A stretch of 18,416 nt of DNA, taken from positions 1 through 18,416 of the forward strand of contig CAYSFE010000013.1 of assembly GCA_964430225.1 (NCBI GenBank), written 5' to 3'. The stretch's first letter is position 1. Each line of letters opens with the position of its first letter. This document shows positions 6,803 to 13,385 of this stretch, in pieces. Source of the stretch: CAYSFE01 sp964430225. Its GTDB lineage: Bacteria > Patescibacteriota > Dojkabacteria > GCA-016699595 > JBAXKR01. The translations under genes were made by a program, and so were the position numbers. The notes below the pieces were generated by a model, which saw only the letters and a list, made by a program, of their open reading frames with translations, was not told the origin of the DNA and searched no databases.

Positions 6803-8164
6803 ATGAGATCATATTTATTTCAAAGACTTGTAAATGTTTTTTATCATTTACCAAAAGCTTTAATAGCTAATATTCGATTTGGCTTTCCTTCAAGAGGCAT
6901 GAATATTATTTGTGTCACAGGTACTGATGGTAAAACAACAACATCAAATATGATTTACCATATACTTTCTAATTCAGGACTTAAAGTTGGTTTAATTTCA
7001 ACAATATCAGCAAAGTTTGAAGGAGAAGAAATAGATACAGGATTTCATGTTACAAGTCCTGAAGCTTATCAAGTTCAGAAACTTTTAAAGATGATGAAAA
7101 TTAAAGGTGTGGAATGGGTGGTACTTGAAACAACATCACATGCACTTGATCAATATAGATACTTTGGGATTAAATGTAACTATGCAGTATTTACAAACAT
7201 CACTCATGAACATTTAGATTATCATAAGACATATACTAACTATCTAAATGCAAAAGCTAGTTTAATAAAGATGTTACACCCATATGGTAAAGCAGTACTA
7301 AATCTTGATGATCTAGGAGTAAGTAAAGTATATATGAAAAACTTTAAGACAAAGAATATTAGGTATGGTATTACATCGGAAGATTTAGACGTAAGAACAA
7401 CAAACCTATCTTCAGACAAAGAATCTATAGGATTTACATTAAAAGTTGATAACAAAGATGCTTTTCTTCCATATCTAGTAAATATAGAAAAGCTTGATAT
7501 TAAAATACCCATAATGGGGGAATATAATGTATATAATGCTCTTGCTGCTATATCTACCTGTATTTCTATACTAGGAAATACTCCTAACTATGAAAAGTCT
7601 CTTCAAAGCTTATCTGATTTCAAAGTTTTAAGTGGAAGAATGGAATTAATTCAATCTAAACCTTTTAAAGTAATAGTAGATTTTGCACACACTCCCAATG
7701 CTCTTGAAAAAGCTTTAACAACACTTCGTAATACTAAATCCAAAGATGGTAGATTAATAGTTGTATTTGGATGTGCTGGTAAAAGAGATCACGAAAAACG
7801 ACATTTAATGGGAGAAGTTGCTGGAAGATTAGCTGATGTGATTGTAATTACTTCAGAGGATCCTAGAGATGAAGAACTAGCCCTTATAAATAATAGAATT
7901 ATAGATGGAGTTACTTCTGTTGCTGGTTGGAATATGGGTAATCAACTATCACAAATAGAAACATCGTTAACTCATCTATATTTTAGATTTGATGAAATGA
8001 GTATTAACTCTAGAATTGATGCTATTAAGTTTGCAATTAGAATAGCTAAATCAAATGACGTAGTTGTCATATGTGGTAAGGGTCATGAAAAGAGTATGTG
8101 TTTTGAAAATACTGAATATCCTTACTCTGATCAAGAAGTTGTTAAATCAATACTTAAGATATGA
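6803..8164 (+). CDS. murE: MurE-like Mur ligase lacking the N-terminal UDP-binding domain
   Basis: A 453-residue ATP-dependent amide ligase of the MurE type, which adds the third amino acid to UDP-MurNAc-dipeptide. Motifs in order: P-loop VTGTDGKTTT (38-47), TTSHALDQYR (110-119), TNITHEHLDYH (131-141), the probable carbamylated K151, MGEYNVYNALAA (238-249), SGRME, VDFAHTPNALE (292-302), GCAGKRDHEKR and GKGHE (425-429). The P-loop begins at residue 38, against about 110 in E. coli MurE, so the N-terminal UDP-sugar-binding domain is essentially absent. The DNPR motif that recognises diaminopimelate reads EDPR (352-355), so the residue added is uncertain. The stop overlaps the next start as ATGA. 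An alternative is a Mur-ligase paralogue with another acceptor. Confidence 0.85.
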   Translation: MRSYLFQRLVNVFYHLPKALIANIRFGFPSRGMNIICVTGTDGKTTTSNMIYHILSNSGLKVGLISTISAKFEGEEIDTGFHVTSPEAYQVQKLLKMMKIKGVEWVVLETTSHALDQYRYFGIKCNYAVFTNITHEHLDYHKTYTNYLNAKASLIKMLHPYGKAVLNLDDLGVSKVYMKNFKTKNIRYGITSEDLDVRTTNLSSDKESIGFTLKVDNKDAFLPYLVNIEKLDIKIPIMGEYNVYNALAAISTCISILGNTPNYEKSLQSLSDFKVLSGRMELIQSKPFKVIVDFAHTPNALEKALTTLRNTKSKDGRLIVVFGCAGKRDHEKRHLMGEVAGRLADVIVITSEDPRDEELALINNRIIDGVTSVAGWNMGNQLSQIETSLTHLYFRFDEMSINSRIDAIKFAIRIAKSNDVVVICGKGHEKSMCFENTEYPYSDQEVVKSILKI

Positions 8165-8766
8165 TAAATTACTTCTTAGCCTTTCTATCAGCTACAGTTT
8201 TTAATGCAATTCCTTTCTTTGCACCTGGAACAGGATTTGTAGTTACATTCTTTTATGTTAAATATGAACTTAATCTCTTTCTTCTTATCCCTATTATGGT
8301 ATTAGGATCTACTCTTGGTAGATTTATACTTGCTAAAATTACTGGAAAACTAGCAAGTAGATTCCTTCATCAAGAAAGAAATGAAAATCTTTCATATTTT
8401 AGAAACCAAGTTAACAAAAAACGCTTACATGCTTTTATCTTCACCTTCATATATTGTGCTTTACCAACACCAAGTAATTTAATATTTCTTTCCTTAGGAG
8501 CTTCTAAGGTCAATTTAGGGCCAATACTTTTAGGTTTTGGGTTAGGTAGAGCTATTAACTATACATATGCAGCTCTTTCTTTCAGCTATATCTTTCATCG
8601 TGTTACAGATGAACTTCAAGGAAGTGTTACTTCAACCTCAAATATATTTACACAGATAGTTACAATAGTAGTATTTACGATATTTTTACTCATAGACTGG
8701 AAAGAACTTCTATTAAACAAAAAGTTTAGATTACTTGTTAAAATTGGAAACAAGGAAAACAAATGA
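8161..8766 (+). CDS. VTT/DedA-like integral membrane protein
   Basis: A 201-residue polytopic protein with hydrophobic segments at about residues 5-30, 37-58, 90-113, 118-141 and 163-180. Two features point to the VTT (DedA/SNARE-associated) superfamily: an early proline-rich re-entrant-like stretch (FFAPGTGF), followed by a glycine-rich GSTLGRF, and a second half with CALPTPSNLIFLSLGASKV and GLGRAINY. Some DedA-superfamily proteins help recycle the undecaprenyl-phosphate carrier, which would suit a place between two wall-related genes; that role is inference here. Both ends are coupled by ATGA overlaps, to the MurE-like gene upstream and the ATE-like gene downstream. Confidence 0.62.
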   Translation: MINYFLAFLSATVFNAIPFFAPGTGFVVTFFYVKYELNLFLLIPIMVLGSTLGRFILAKITGKLASRFLHQERNENLSYFRNQVNKKRLHAFIFTFIYCALPTPSNLIFLSLGASKVNLGPILLGFGLGRAINYTYAALSFSYIFHRVTDELQGSVTSTSNIFTQIVTIVVFTIFLLIDWKELLLNKKFRLLVKIGNKENK

Positions 8767-9428
8767 TATATCACAAAGATGAGGAGCAAAACATAACTGA
8801 CTTTAGTGAATCACATATTGACTCTATGTATGACAGTGGCTTTAAGTTTACAAGACTCTCAAAGGGAAATATGCAGTCCACTAAGAATCTTAGAGTAAAT
8901 CTCTCTAACTTCTACATATTTACTAAGAATAAAAGGATAATTTCAAAGTATCCAAACCTTGAAGTAAGATTTGAGTCTTTACCTTTAGCTAACTATGAAT
9001 ATACCTTAGGTAAACTTGCTAAGGATTTCTATGACACTAAGTTTGGTAAAGGAGTGTTTAGCATCGTAAAGATAAAGGAAATACTTACTTCAAACAACTC
9101 TAACTTTAACTCTTTAGCAGTGTTTAGCTTAGATGGAAAAGATGTTGGATATTGTATTTTGTATAAGTCCTCAAACATCATCCACTATTGCTATCCATTC
9201 TATGATCTCTCATTTGAAGCTTCATACTTAGGACTTGCTATGATGACAAAGGTAATTACAGAAGCTAAAGAAAAAGAATTTAAATATGTGTATTTAGGTG
9301 GAGCTAATGCATCTAAGGATATGTATAAACTTCAGTTTAAAGGTTTAGAGTGGTGGGATAAGGATAAATGGAATATAAACCTTGAAGAATTAAAAGAAAT
9401 CATTAAAAATGTAGATGGAGTTAAATAA
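8763..9428 (+). CDS. ATE/Bpt-like aminoacyl-tRNA-protein transferase homologue
   Basis: A 221-residue protein that I match by eye to arginyl/leucyl-tRNA-protein transferases (ATE1, Bpt). The N-terminal block DSGFKF..L..G (24-35), NLRVNLSNF (42-50) and KNKR (55-58) follows the family pattern GFRRSG...C..C..C.P.RV...F...SQRR, but the cysteines are gone (M37, T40 and neighbours stand in their place). The C-terminal GNAT-like block is better kept: YPFYDLSFEASYLGLAMMTKVI, then YVYLGGANASKDMYKLQFKGLEWW. Known members move an amino acid from tRNA to a protein N-terminus. Here it is translationally coupled to a membrane protein and a Mur ligase, so a tRNA-dependent step in wall-peptide branching is possible but unproven. 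Confidence 0.65.
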   Translation: MIYHKDEEQNITDFSESHIDSMYDSGFKFTRLSKGNMQSTKNLRVNLSNFYIFTKNKRIISKYPNLEVRFESLPLANYEYTLGKLAKDFYDTKFGKGVFSIVKIKEILTSNNSNFNSLAVFSLDGKDVGYCILYKSSNIIHYCYPFYDLSFEASYLGLAMMTKVITEAKEKEFKYVYLGGANASKDMYKLQFKGLEWWDKDKWNINLEELKEIIKNVDGVK

Positions 9429-9446
9429 TTTTTGAATTAAATCGTT

Positions 9447-10292
9447 ATGAATATAAAAAAAGTTTTAACAATTTTAGTGGTAATAGTCATTGTAGTAGTA
9501 CTACTCTTAACAGTTGTACTTCTTGTTCAAGCTTCTAACCCACAGGTTCAAACAAACAGAGTAACATCGTCTTCAAGTAGTAAATCTAGTGAAAGTGAAT
9601 CAAGTTCATCAACTACTTCAAAAGCTGAATCCAAATGGGAACAATCAGCAGAAGGATGGGCAAATGAAGGGATAGAAACTAATTGTGAAGATCCTAGTTT
9701 CAATTCTCCTGTAAATACATCTTTAGTAAAGGCAATACTTTATCCTGGACAAGTTAGAAGTGAGTTTAAACCTCATGGTGGATTCATCTTCAATACAAAA
9801 AGTAACGCAGTTGAAGTTAAAGCACCTTTTGATGCTGTATTAGTAGAAGGGTCTAGATATATAGAAGGAGGAGAAACTCAATATCTATTTAGATTCATAT
9901 CTGATTGTGGAATAATGTTTGCATTTGACCATATATTAACTCCTTCAGAAGAACTAATGAATGTTGCGAGTACCTTTCCTGAAGCAAAAGCCAATGATTC
10001 TAGAACTACTTTAGTAACCCCTCAAGTAAGATTTGCAGAAGGGGATATATTAGCAACTGAAGTAGGCTTTAAAAAGACAAAGAACTACTCTATGGACTTT
10101 GGATTATATGATCTAACTACAAAGAATGAAGCATCTGAAGATCCTACATTTGTTACAAAGTATGTTAAAAGCTATTTAGCATCTTCTGCATTATGTTGGT
10201 TAGATAACCTAAACGAACCAGATAAGACTACATTAAAAGCACTTCCAGGAGGGGATTCTAAGGCTAAAAAGACTAGTTTCTACTGTAAATAA
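9447..10292 (+). CDS. Exported Ser-rich protein with degenerate M23/LytM-like domain
   Basis: A 281-residue protein with one long N-terminal hydrophobic helix (about 5-28), a serine/threonine/glutamate-rich linker (40-62) and an extracytoplasmic domain. The domain recalls the lysostaphin-like M23 beta fold: PHGGFIF (109-115), VKAPFDAVLV (124-133), SDCGIMFAFDHIL (152-164), then AEGDILATEV and YSMDFGLYD (214-222). In active M23 endopeptidases zinc is held by HxxxD and HxH. Here H110 remains, but the D is I or F and the final HxH position reads SMD, so normal catalysis is doubtful. Four cysteines (80, 154, 250, 280) could form disulfides. The gene follows the Mur-related run by 18 bases and converges on tRNA-Gly. 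Confidence 0.6.
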   Translation: MNIKKVLTILVVIVIVVVLLLTVVLLVQASNPQVQTNRVTSSSSSKSSESESSSSTTSKAESKWEQSAEGWANEGIETNCEDPSFNSPVNTSLVKAILYPGQVRSEFKPHGGFIFNTKSNAVEVKAPFDAVLVEGSRYIEGGETQYLFRFISDCGIMFAFDHILTPSEELMNVASTFPEAKANDSRTTLVTPQVRFAEGDILATEVGFKKTKNYSMDFGLYDLTTKNEASEDPTFVTKYVKSYLASSALCWLDNLNEPDKTTLKALPGGDSKAKKTSFYCK

Positions 10293-10301
10293 AGGGAGAT
10301 A

Positions 10302-10377
10302 TGGAGCGAAAGACGGGACTCGAACCCGCAACCTTCAGTTTGGAAAACTGACGCTCCACCAATTGAGCTACTTTCGC
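10302..10377 (-). tRNA. trnG(UCC): tRNA-Gly (anticodon TCC)
   Basis: A complete cloverleaf on the minus strand. The acceptor stem GCGAAAG pairs with CTTTCGC, the anticodon stem TCAGT/ACTGA encloses loop TTTCCAA, and the T arm contains GGTTCGAGTCC. The discriminator is T and the 3' CCA is encoded. The 5' end lies only 8 bases after a TAACAT -10 box. The 3' end lies 9 bases beyond the stop of the convergent M23-like gene. The anticodon reads glycine GGN codons, not UGA. Confidence 0.97.
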
Positions 10378-10385
10378 ATATCCAT

Positions 10386-10394
10386 ATGTTACCA
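10386..10394 (-). promoter_or_regulatory. Extended -10 box for tRNA-Gly
   Basis: On the minus strand TGG precedes the hexamer TAACAT (10386-10391). Eight bases separate the hexamer from the mature 5' end of tRNA-Gly, so the primary transcript would carry almost no 5' leader. The same TGn-TAACAT box precedes pyk. Confidence 0.55.
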
Positions 10395-10475
10395 AAATAA
10401 CTAATTATTTTCTACCATTTGCACAAAAGCCTATAAAGTATTAATATTTATAGGTATATGGTTTGATAATTAAAT

Positions 10476-10484
10476 TGTTATCTC
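10476..10484 (+). promoter_or_regulatory. Possible extended -10 box before the 81-residue membrane protein
   Basis: TGT precedes TATCTC (10479-10484), followed by exactly 6 bases and the ATG at 10491, the same geometry as the pth and 13386 promoters. The hexamer matches TATAAT poorly in its second half, so confidence is low. Confidence 0.3.
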
Positions 10485-10490
10485 ATATAT

Positions 10491-10736
10491 ATGGGACCAG
10501 GAATGCATCCAACAGCTACAAAAGGACCTGAATTTGAAAGAGCCCCCACGCCAAATTTAAAATTAGGTTTATTAGTTGTTGCAGGAGCAATAGTTGTTTC
10601 CGTTATTGCAAATGATATTCCAGGTGCCATCCAAAATGTAACAAGGGTAATTAGTGGTGAAATAAATCAAACACCGACTCCTGCACAAACTACAACACGA
10701 ACACCTGTACCAGATAGGAGTACTAATAATAAATAA
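10491..10736 (+). CDS. Small single-pass membrane protein, Pro/Thr-rich tail
   Basis: An 81-residue protein of unknown function. Residues 1-22 are polar with several prolines, 24-42 form one hydrophobic helix (LKLGLLVVAGAIVVSVIA), and 58-81 are rich in threonine and proline with basic residues (TPTPAQTTTRTPVPDR). The start could also be the ATG at 10503, four codons in; the first ATG is preferred because a possible -10 box lies 6 bases before it. It stands between divergent tRNA-Gly and ddl, with 52 bases before ddl. Coding is supported by the typical membrane-protein composition and an orderly reading frame, but no family is recognised. Confidence 0.62.
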   Translation: MGPGMHPTATKGPEFERAPTPNLKLGLLVVAGAIVVSVIANDIPGAIQNVTRVISGEINQTPTPAQTTTRTPVPDRSTNNK

Positions 10737-10744
10737 AACGTAAT

Positions 10745-10763
10745 TAAGTAATATTGTTACTTA
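10745..10763 (+). repeat. Short inverted repeat before ddl
   Basis: TAAGTAA and TTACTTA form a perfect 7-bp AT-rich inverted repeat around a 5-base spacer, 25 bases before the ddl ATG. No T-run follows, so it is a poor terminator. It could be an operator or be incidental. Confidence 0.3.
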
Positions 10764-10788
10764 CTCTTGGTTATTTCGTTATTTAAGT

Positions 10789-11766
10789 ATGAAAAACATT
10801 CTTATCCTTTGTGGTGGTCCATCAAGTGAATATGAAGTATCAATATTCACTACTAAAGAGATATTAAAAAATATCGATAAAAGTAAATATAATCCTACTA
10901 TTGGCTTAATGAATAAGAATAAAGAAATCTCTTTCATGGCTCCTTACGTATTCTTAAGTAATAAATACCCTAAATTTCTTAGTTTTAATAAAGCTTTAAA
11001 AAATATTAAGAAATATGATTTTGTCCTCATTTCCATGCATGGAGAGTTTGGAGAAGATGGAAAGTTACAAACAATATTTGAAAGGAAAGGAATTAAATAT
11101 CATGGAAGTGATTCAGTAAGTTCTAAACTATGTATGGACAAATATAAATCTTCAAAGTTAGTTAGTAAGAACTTGAAGATTCTTACACCAAAAACCTTAA
11201 AGTTAAAAATAAATGATATTCTTAAATATAAACAAACATACCCTCTTTTTATTAAACCAAATAGACTTGGATCAAGTGTAGGGGCAGGAATAATAAATAA
11301 CGAGAAAGAATTAGAGAAATATATAAAAGAACTTAAATCTAAAACATTTTCTAATGATTATTTTCTTTTACAAGAATATATAAAAGGTATTGAAGTATCC
11401 TGTGGAGTTTTAGAGAGTAAGAAAGGTAAGTTCACTCTACTACCTCCTGTAGAAATACTTCCCAAATCAACATTCTTTGATTTTAAATCTAAATATACAG
11501 ATGGCGAATCAATTGATAATTGTCCTCCCAAATTAGTTCCAGAAAATATATGCAAGAAGATAAGTAAATACTCAAGAGATATTCATAAACTTTTAAAATG
11601 TAAAACATATTCTAGATCTGACTATATCTATTCAAACAAAAATATCTACTACTTAGAAACAAATGCATTACCTGGATTAACAAAGAATTCTTTATTACCA
11701 AGAGAAGTTAAAGAAATTGGAATGAAGTATTCAGAACTTATAACTTTTTTGATTGAAAACTCTTAA
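10789..11766 (+). CDS. ddl: D-alanine--D-alanine ligase
   Basis: A 325-residue ATP-grasp enzyme that joins two D-alanines for the peptidoglycan stem peptide in the cytoplasm. The N-terminal domain has LCGGPSSEYEVS (8-18) with the conserved E14-E16 region and SMHGEFGEDG (82-91). The ATP-grasp part has FIKPNRLGSSVG (154-165) with K156 and the glycine-serine loop, LLQEYIKGIEVSCGV, R276/D278, and the metal-binding LETNALPGLTKNSLLP (289-304) with E290 and N292. Length and order are normal. It is monocistronic in appearance; its stop is 2 bases from the 3' end of the convergent tRNA-Leu, with no room for a separate terminator. It complements the upstream MurA and MurE-like genes. Confidence 0.93.
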   Translation: MKNILILCGGPSSEYEVSIFTTKEILKNIDKSKYNPTIGLMNKNKEISFMAPYVFLSNKYPKFLSFNKALKNIKKYDFVLISMHGEFGEDGKLQTIFERKGIKYHGSDSVSSKLCMDKYKSSKLVSKNLKILTPKTLKLKINDILKYKQTYPLFIKPNRLGSSVGAGIINNEKELEKYIKELKSKTFSNDYFLLQEYIKGIEVSCGVLESKKGKFTLLPPVEILPKSTFFDFKSKYTDGESIDNCPPKLVPENICKKISKYSRDIHKLLKCKTYSRSDYIYSNKNIYYLETNALPGLTKNSLLPREVKEIGMKYSELITFLIENS

Positions 11767-11768
11767 CA

Positions 11769-11849
11769 TACCCGGGGTGGGACTTGAACCCACACGGATT
11801 ACTCCACAGGATTTTAAGTCCTGAGTGTCTACCATTCCACCACCCGGGC
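11769..11849 (-). tRNA. trnL(UAA): tRNA-Leu (anticodon TAA)
   Basis: A minus-strand class II tRNA with a long variable arm (TGGAGTAATCCGT). The anticodon stem CAGGA/TCCTG encloses loop CTTAAAA, giving TAA. The T arm is GTGGG, TTCAAGT, CCCAC. The acceptor GCCCGGG pairs with CCCGGGT, so the first pair is G-U, and the discriminator is A. CCA is not encoded (TGT follows), unlike the other two tRNAs here, so a CCA-adding enzyme is needed. Confidence 0.96.
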
Positions 11850-11862
11850 ATATACTTTTTGT

Positions 11863-11892
11863 ATTATAGCTGATAATTAGTGGAAGTATCAA
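11863..11892 (-). promoter_or_regulatory. Promoter of tRNA-Leu
   Basis: On the minus strand TTGATA (11887-11892) and a perfect TATAAT (11863-11868) are 18 bases apart, in the gap between tRNA-Cys and tRNA-Leu. The predicted start is about 6 bases before the mature 5' end of tRNA-Leu. Confidence 0.7.
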
Positions 11893-11896
11893 ATAA

Positions 11897-11971
11897 TGGA
11901 GGTCACTGTGGGAGTTGCACCCACGTATAACGGTTTTGCAGACCGTTGCCTTACTACTTGGCTAAGTGACC
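11897..11971 (-). tRNA. trnC(GCA): tRNA-Cys (anticodon GCA)
   Basis: A complete minus-strand cloverleaf. The acceptor GGTCACT pairs with AGTGACC, the anticodon stem ACGGT/ACCGT encloses loop CTGCAAA, and the T arm is GTGGG, TGCAACT, CCCAC. The discriminator is T, as expected for cysteine, and CCA is encoded. The T loop starts TGC rather than the usual TTC. The mature 5' end is one base after the pyk stop codon, so it is probably cut from the pyk transcript. Confidence 0.96.
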
Positions 11972-11972
11972 A

Positions 11973-13361
11973 TTAAACATAGTCCTCTACATGTACTACT
12001 TCAAAGATATAGTTTTCTTTACCATTCTTTGCATTAGTCTTACCTAAGAATAGTATTCTATCAGTTTTATCTAAAATATTTTTAGTAATTCCAAATCTAA
12101 TAGCGTCATGTACTGCATTATCTCTGTCATTAAACCTACCTTCATAGGTAACTGGATAGATATTACTACACATAAGTAGCTGTCTTCTAACAGTTTCTGT
12201 AGGTGTTAGAACAATGATAGGCTCTTTAATGAAATGTCTGGAAAGAGCTTTTGCTGTAGTACCATTCTCAGATACCATAACCACCTTATCTATCTTAGTT
12301 GTAATACATACTTGAAATACTGCTCCCATCATGGCATCTCTTTCTCCTCCAGCATATGAACTTGTTGTTCTTAAAGTAGGTTTCATACTCTTTTCCATCT
12401 CTAGTGATATTTTACTCATCACCTCTACACAAAGATGTGGGTATTTCCCTGCTGTAGTCTCTCCAGAGAGCATTAAAGCATCTGTACCATCTAATACTGC
12501 ATTAGCTATATCACTAATCTCAGCTCTAGTAGGATATGGTTTTTCTATCATACTTTCTAACATCTCAGTAGCTGTAATTACAATCTTTCCCATATCTCTA
12601 CACTTCTTTATCATCATTTTCTGATAAAGTGGTACTTTTTCAAAAGGGACTTCAACAGCTAGATCACCACGAGCTACCATAATCCCATCACAGTTCTCTA
12701 TGATTTCATCTATATTTTCGACTCCAAATCCATCTTCTATTTTAGCTATTAGTTTTAAAGAGCTATCTACTAAATGTGGCTTTATTACACCTAAATCTTC
12801 TTTAGATCTAATAAAGCTTGCTGCTACAAAATCCCATTTATCAGATTTTGCAAAATTAATCTGCTCTATATCTATATCAGTAATAGGGGAGTTATTTAGA
12901 AAAGTACCAGGTGTGTTTAATCCCTTTCCTCTTTGTATTACTGATCCCGACATAACTTTAGTGTATATCTTTCCATCGCTAATCCTAGTTACTTCAAGTA
13001 CTGTTTTAGCCTTATCTACTAATATCTGTTTACCTACACGAATATCTTTAAATAGATCCATATATGTAGCTACATATATTTTATCTTCTTTAGTAGACCC
13101 AATTACTACTTCGTCTCCAATGTTTACTTTAATGTCTTCATCAAACTTATTTAGCCTAAGTTCATGACCTTTAATATCTAGCATTAAGGCTACATCAGGA
13201 CTTAATTCACGTATTAAGTTAGCCACTCTAGTCATTTCAGGTATGTCTATGAAAGCTCCATTTAGTCTCGCCACGTTCATACCATTATCAATCATATGTT
13301 TTAACACCTCTTTATCCCAGCTAGCTGGACCGATAGTGCATACTATTTTTGTTTTCTTCAT
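11973..13361 (-). CDS. pyk: Pyruvate kinase with altered K+ site
   Basis: A 462-residue glycolytic enzyme (PEP plus ADP to pyruvate plus ATP). Clear motifs are KTKIVCTIGPAS (3-14), K207 and E209 in AKIED, MVARGDLAVEVP (228-239), TATEMLESMI (263-272) and the signature stretch TRAEISDIANAVLDGTDALM (278-297). The C-terminal domain from about 330 is complete. The active-site RLNFSHG segment reads RLNGAFI (32-38), and DTKGPEIR reads DIKGHELR (62-69), so two of the usual K+ ligands, a serine and a threonine, are alanine and isoleucine. The ATG lies 8 bases after an extended -10 box that interlocks with the divergent promoter at 13371-13379. tRNA-Cys follows the stop by one base. Confidence 0.92.
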   Translation of the reverse strand: MKKTKIVCTIGPASWDKEVLKHMIDNGMNVARLNGAFIDIPEMTRVANLIRELSPDVALMLDIKGHELRLNKFDEDIKVNIGDEVVIGSTKEDKIYVATYMDLFKDIRVGKQILVDKAKTVLEVTRISDGKIYTKVMSGSVIQRGKGLNTPGTFLNNSPITDIDIEQINFAKSDKWDFVAASFIRSKEDLGVIKPHLVDSSLKLIAKIEDGFGVENIDEIIENCDGIMVARGDLAVEVPFEKVPLYQKMMIKKCRDMGKIVITATEMLESMIEKPYPTRAEISDIANAVLDGTDALMLSGETTAGKYPHLCVEVMSKISLEMEKSMKPTLRTTSSYAGGERDAMMGAVFQVCITTKIDKVVMVSENGTTAKALSRHFIKEPIIVLTPTETVRRQLLMCSNIYPVTYEGRFNDRDNAVHDAIRFGITKNILDKTDRILFLGKTNAKNGKENYIFEVVHVEDYV

Positions 13362-13369
13362 ATATTTCT

Positions 13370-13378
13370 ATGTTATCA
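13370..13378 (-). promoter_or_regulatory. Extended -10 box of pyk, half of a bidirectional promoter
   Basis: On the minus strand TGA precedes TAACAT (hexamer 13370-13375), with 8 bases to the pyk ATG at 13361, which predicts a nearly leaderless mRNA. The element overlaps the plus-strand box at 13371-13379. A weak TTATTA is found at the -35 position. Confidence 0.6.
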
Positions 13379-13379
13379 T
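13371..13379 (+). promoter_or_regulatory. Extended -10 box of the 13386 gene, half of a bidirectional promoter
   Basis: TGT precedes TATCAT (13374-13379), with exactly 6 bases to the ATG at 13386. The expected transcription start coincides with that ATG, which argues against the upstream TTG at 13383 as the start codon. No -35 is evident, as is common for extended -10 promoters. Confidence 0.62.
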
Positions 13380-13385
13380 TATTTG

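Noticed and set aside
10302..10377. Possible TGA-to-glycine recoding, as in SR1/Gracilibacteria.
   Set aside because: The anticodon is TCC, not TCA, and TGA works as an ordinary stop at several ATGA overlaps (1189, 5080, 8162, 8764).
11972..12010. TTGAAG-17-TATGTT inside the end of pyk as a private promoter of tRNA-Cys.
   Set aside because: Only 4 bases separate the -10-like hexamer from the mature 5' end, so transcription would start inside the tRNA.
12331..13167. Open frames on the plus strand opposite pyk.
   Set aside because: They are antisense shadows of a full-length conserved pyruvate kinase and show no family features or start signals of their own.
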